64,000 bases of DNA from a marine gamma proteobacterium HTCC2080 (GTDB taxonomy: Bacteria; Pseudomonadota; Gammaproteobacteria; Pseudomonadales; Halieaceae): contig AAVV01000002.1 of the NCBI GenBank assembly GCA_000169115.1, positions 248,001-312,000 of the forward strand, in the 5' to 3' direction. Of this stretch, positions 63,545-64,000 are shown one piece after another. Every line of letters starts with the position of its first letter. Positions within the stretch are counted from its first letter, which is position 1. The notes under the pieces are model-generated. The model saw only the letters and a list, made by a program, of their open reading frames with translations, did not search any database and was not told where the DNA came from. The translations under genes and the position numbers were made by a program.

Positions 63545-64000
63545 CTAACATTTAATCCGCGTCATGCCGGGGTCAAACATAGGACGTAGGGACGCATCCG
63601 CTGCATACAACGTGCCGGCGATATCGATCTCCCAGCGATCTTCCAAAACATGCTGGGATGTTATGGGCTCGACTGACTCAATAAAACCCAAACCCACAGC
63701 GGCCCCAAGACTAAAACCATAGGCTCCGGCCCGCATGTAACCTGCCACCTCACCATTGCGGTATATCGCTTCCGCGTGGTGCAGCAGTGGATCTGGGCTT
63801 CTCAGTTTAAATTGCAGCAGCCGCCGAGTCGGCGTACCCGCCAATTTCAGCTCTGCCAGTGCGTCTCGCCCAATAAAACCATCAGCTTTATCAAGCTTTA
63901 CTGCGAAGCCCAAGCCTGCCTCCAGGGGTGTATCCATATTATCGATATCGTGACCATAATCACGATAGCCTTTCTCCAATCTCAGGCTATTGAGGGCTTG
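63545..64000 (-). CDS. C-terminal part of a GcvT/dimethylglycine dehydrogenase-type gene (partial at right edge)
   Basis: An open frame from the right edge to TAA at 63545, 151 residues. The first residues in the window read LNSLRLEKGYRDYGHDID, then DTPLEAGLGFAVKLDKADGFIGRDAL and AGYMRAGAYGFSLGAAVGLGFIE, which is the C-terminal folate-binding GcvT domain. This level of detail (LRLEKGYR, hDi..DTPLEAG) fits dimethylglycine or sarcosine dehydrogenase-like FAD enzymes rather than free aminomethyltransferase. The N-terminal part lies beyond the window. Confidence 0.82.
   Translation of the reverse strand, partial: QALNSLRLEKGYRDYGHDIDNMDTPLEAGLGFAVKLDKADGFIGRDALAELKLAGTPTRRLLQFKLRSPDPLLHHAEAIYRNGEVAGYMRAGAYGFSLGAAVGLGFIESVEPITSQHVLEDRWEIDIAGTLYAADASLRPMFDPGMTRIKC

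Overview
The window looks like a chromosomal segment of a free-living, probably marine, Gram-negative gammaproteobacterium. The evidence is the gammaproteobacterial gene order yccA-tusDCB-tusE-trmA-phhB, lipopolysaccharide heptose genes (gmhA, gmhB, hldE), two TonB-dependent receptors, many lipoprotein or signal-peptide hydrolases, and several light-related genes (BLUF protein, photolyase with its own sigma factor and MerR-type regulator). An OM60/NOR5-like (Halieaceae) affiliation is my inference. I saw no CRISPR array, rRNA gene, intact insertion sequence or prophage.

Layout. 0.5-8.4 kb: exported or envelope enzymes (Tat-type aminotransferase, prolyl oligopeptidase lipoprotein, SOUL heme protein, PilZ protein, M28 peptidase, SIMPL protein) and a 33-residue Cys-rich ORF. 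8.5-11.9 kb: YccA-like protein, then the sulfur-relay operon tusD-C-B-E with trmA and phhB, all for tRNA or housekeeping metabolism. 11.9-19.7 kb: alpha/beta hydrolase, dimeric dUTPase, hotdog thioesterase, LytS/LytTR-type two-component pair, GFA protein, beta-lactamase-fold lipoprotein and two secreted hypotheticals.

19.8-35.7 kb: a catabolic or uptake island with an acyl-CoA ligase, a two-subunit MaoC hydratase, an SDR, two spinster-like MFS carriers, two TonB receptors and a TetR regulator. It shows a segmental duplication. About 0.8 kb at 19.83-20.63 kb recurs, decayed, at 29.79-30.57 kb; the copy carries a dead small membrane-protein gene and the last ~40 codons of the ligase. A further relic of the first receptor's C-terminus lies at 34.79-34.96 kb. 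A ~50-bp AT-rich element occurs once in each of three promoter regions. The genes suggest import, CoA activation and beta-oxidation-like breakdown of a bulky hydrophobic acid, but the substrate cannot be read from the sequence.

36-39.7 kb: MddA-like S-methyltransferase, BLUF photoreceptor, tRNA-Leu(UAA), sodium:neurotransmitter-type symporter and small membrane proteins. 40.0-45.9 kb: a putative light/stress module in which a MerR-type regulator of unusual architecture is divergent from a sigma-70 factor, followed by a TIGR01777-type SDR and a Sir2 deacetylase translationally overlapping a photolyase. The divergent promoter region carries four TTGTCCA-type half-sites.

45.9-64 kb: cyclase-family hydrolase, patatin, an overlapping pair of exported amidohydrolases (the second without the metal-binding HxH), the heptose operon, a third amidohydrolase with a cupin, a PLP-dependent decarboxylase, a small secreted acidic protein, an NhaC-type antiporter with an extra N-terminal domain, a fatty-acid desaturase with a TIM-barrel protein, and a GcvT/dimethylglycine dehydrogenase-type gene cut by the right edge.
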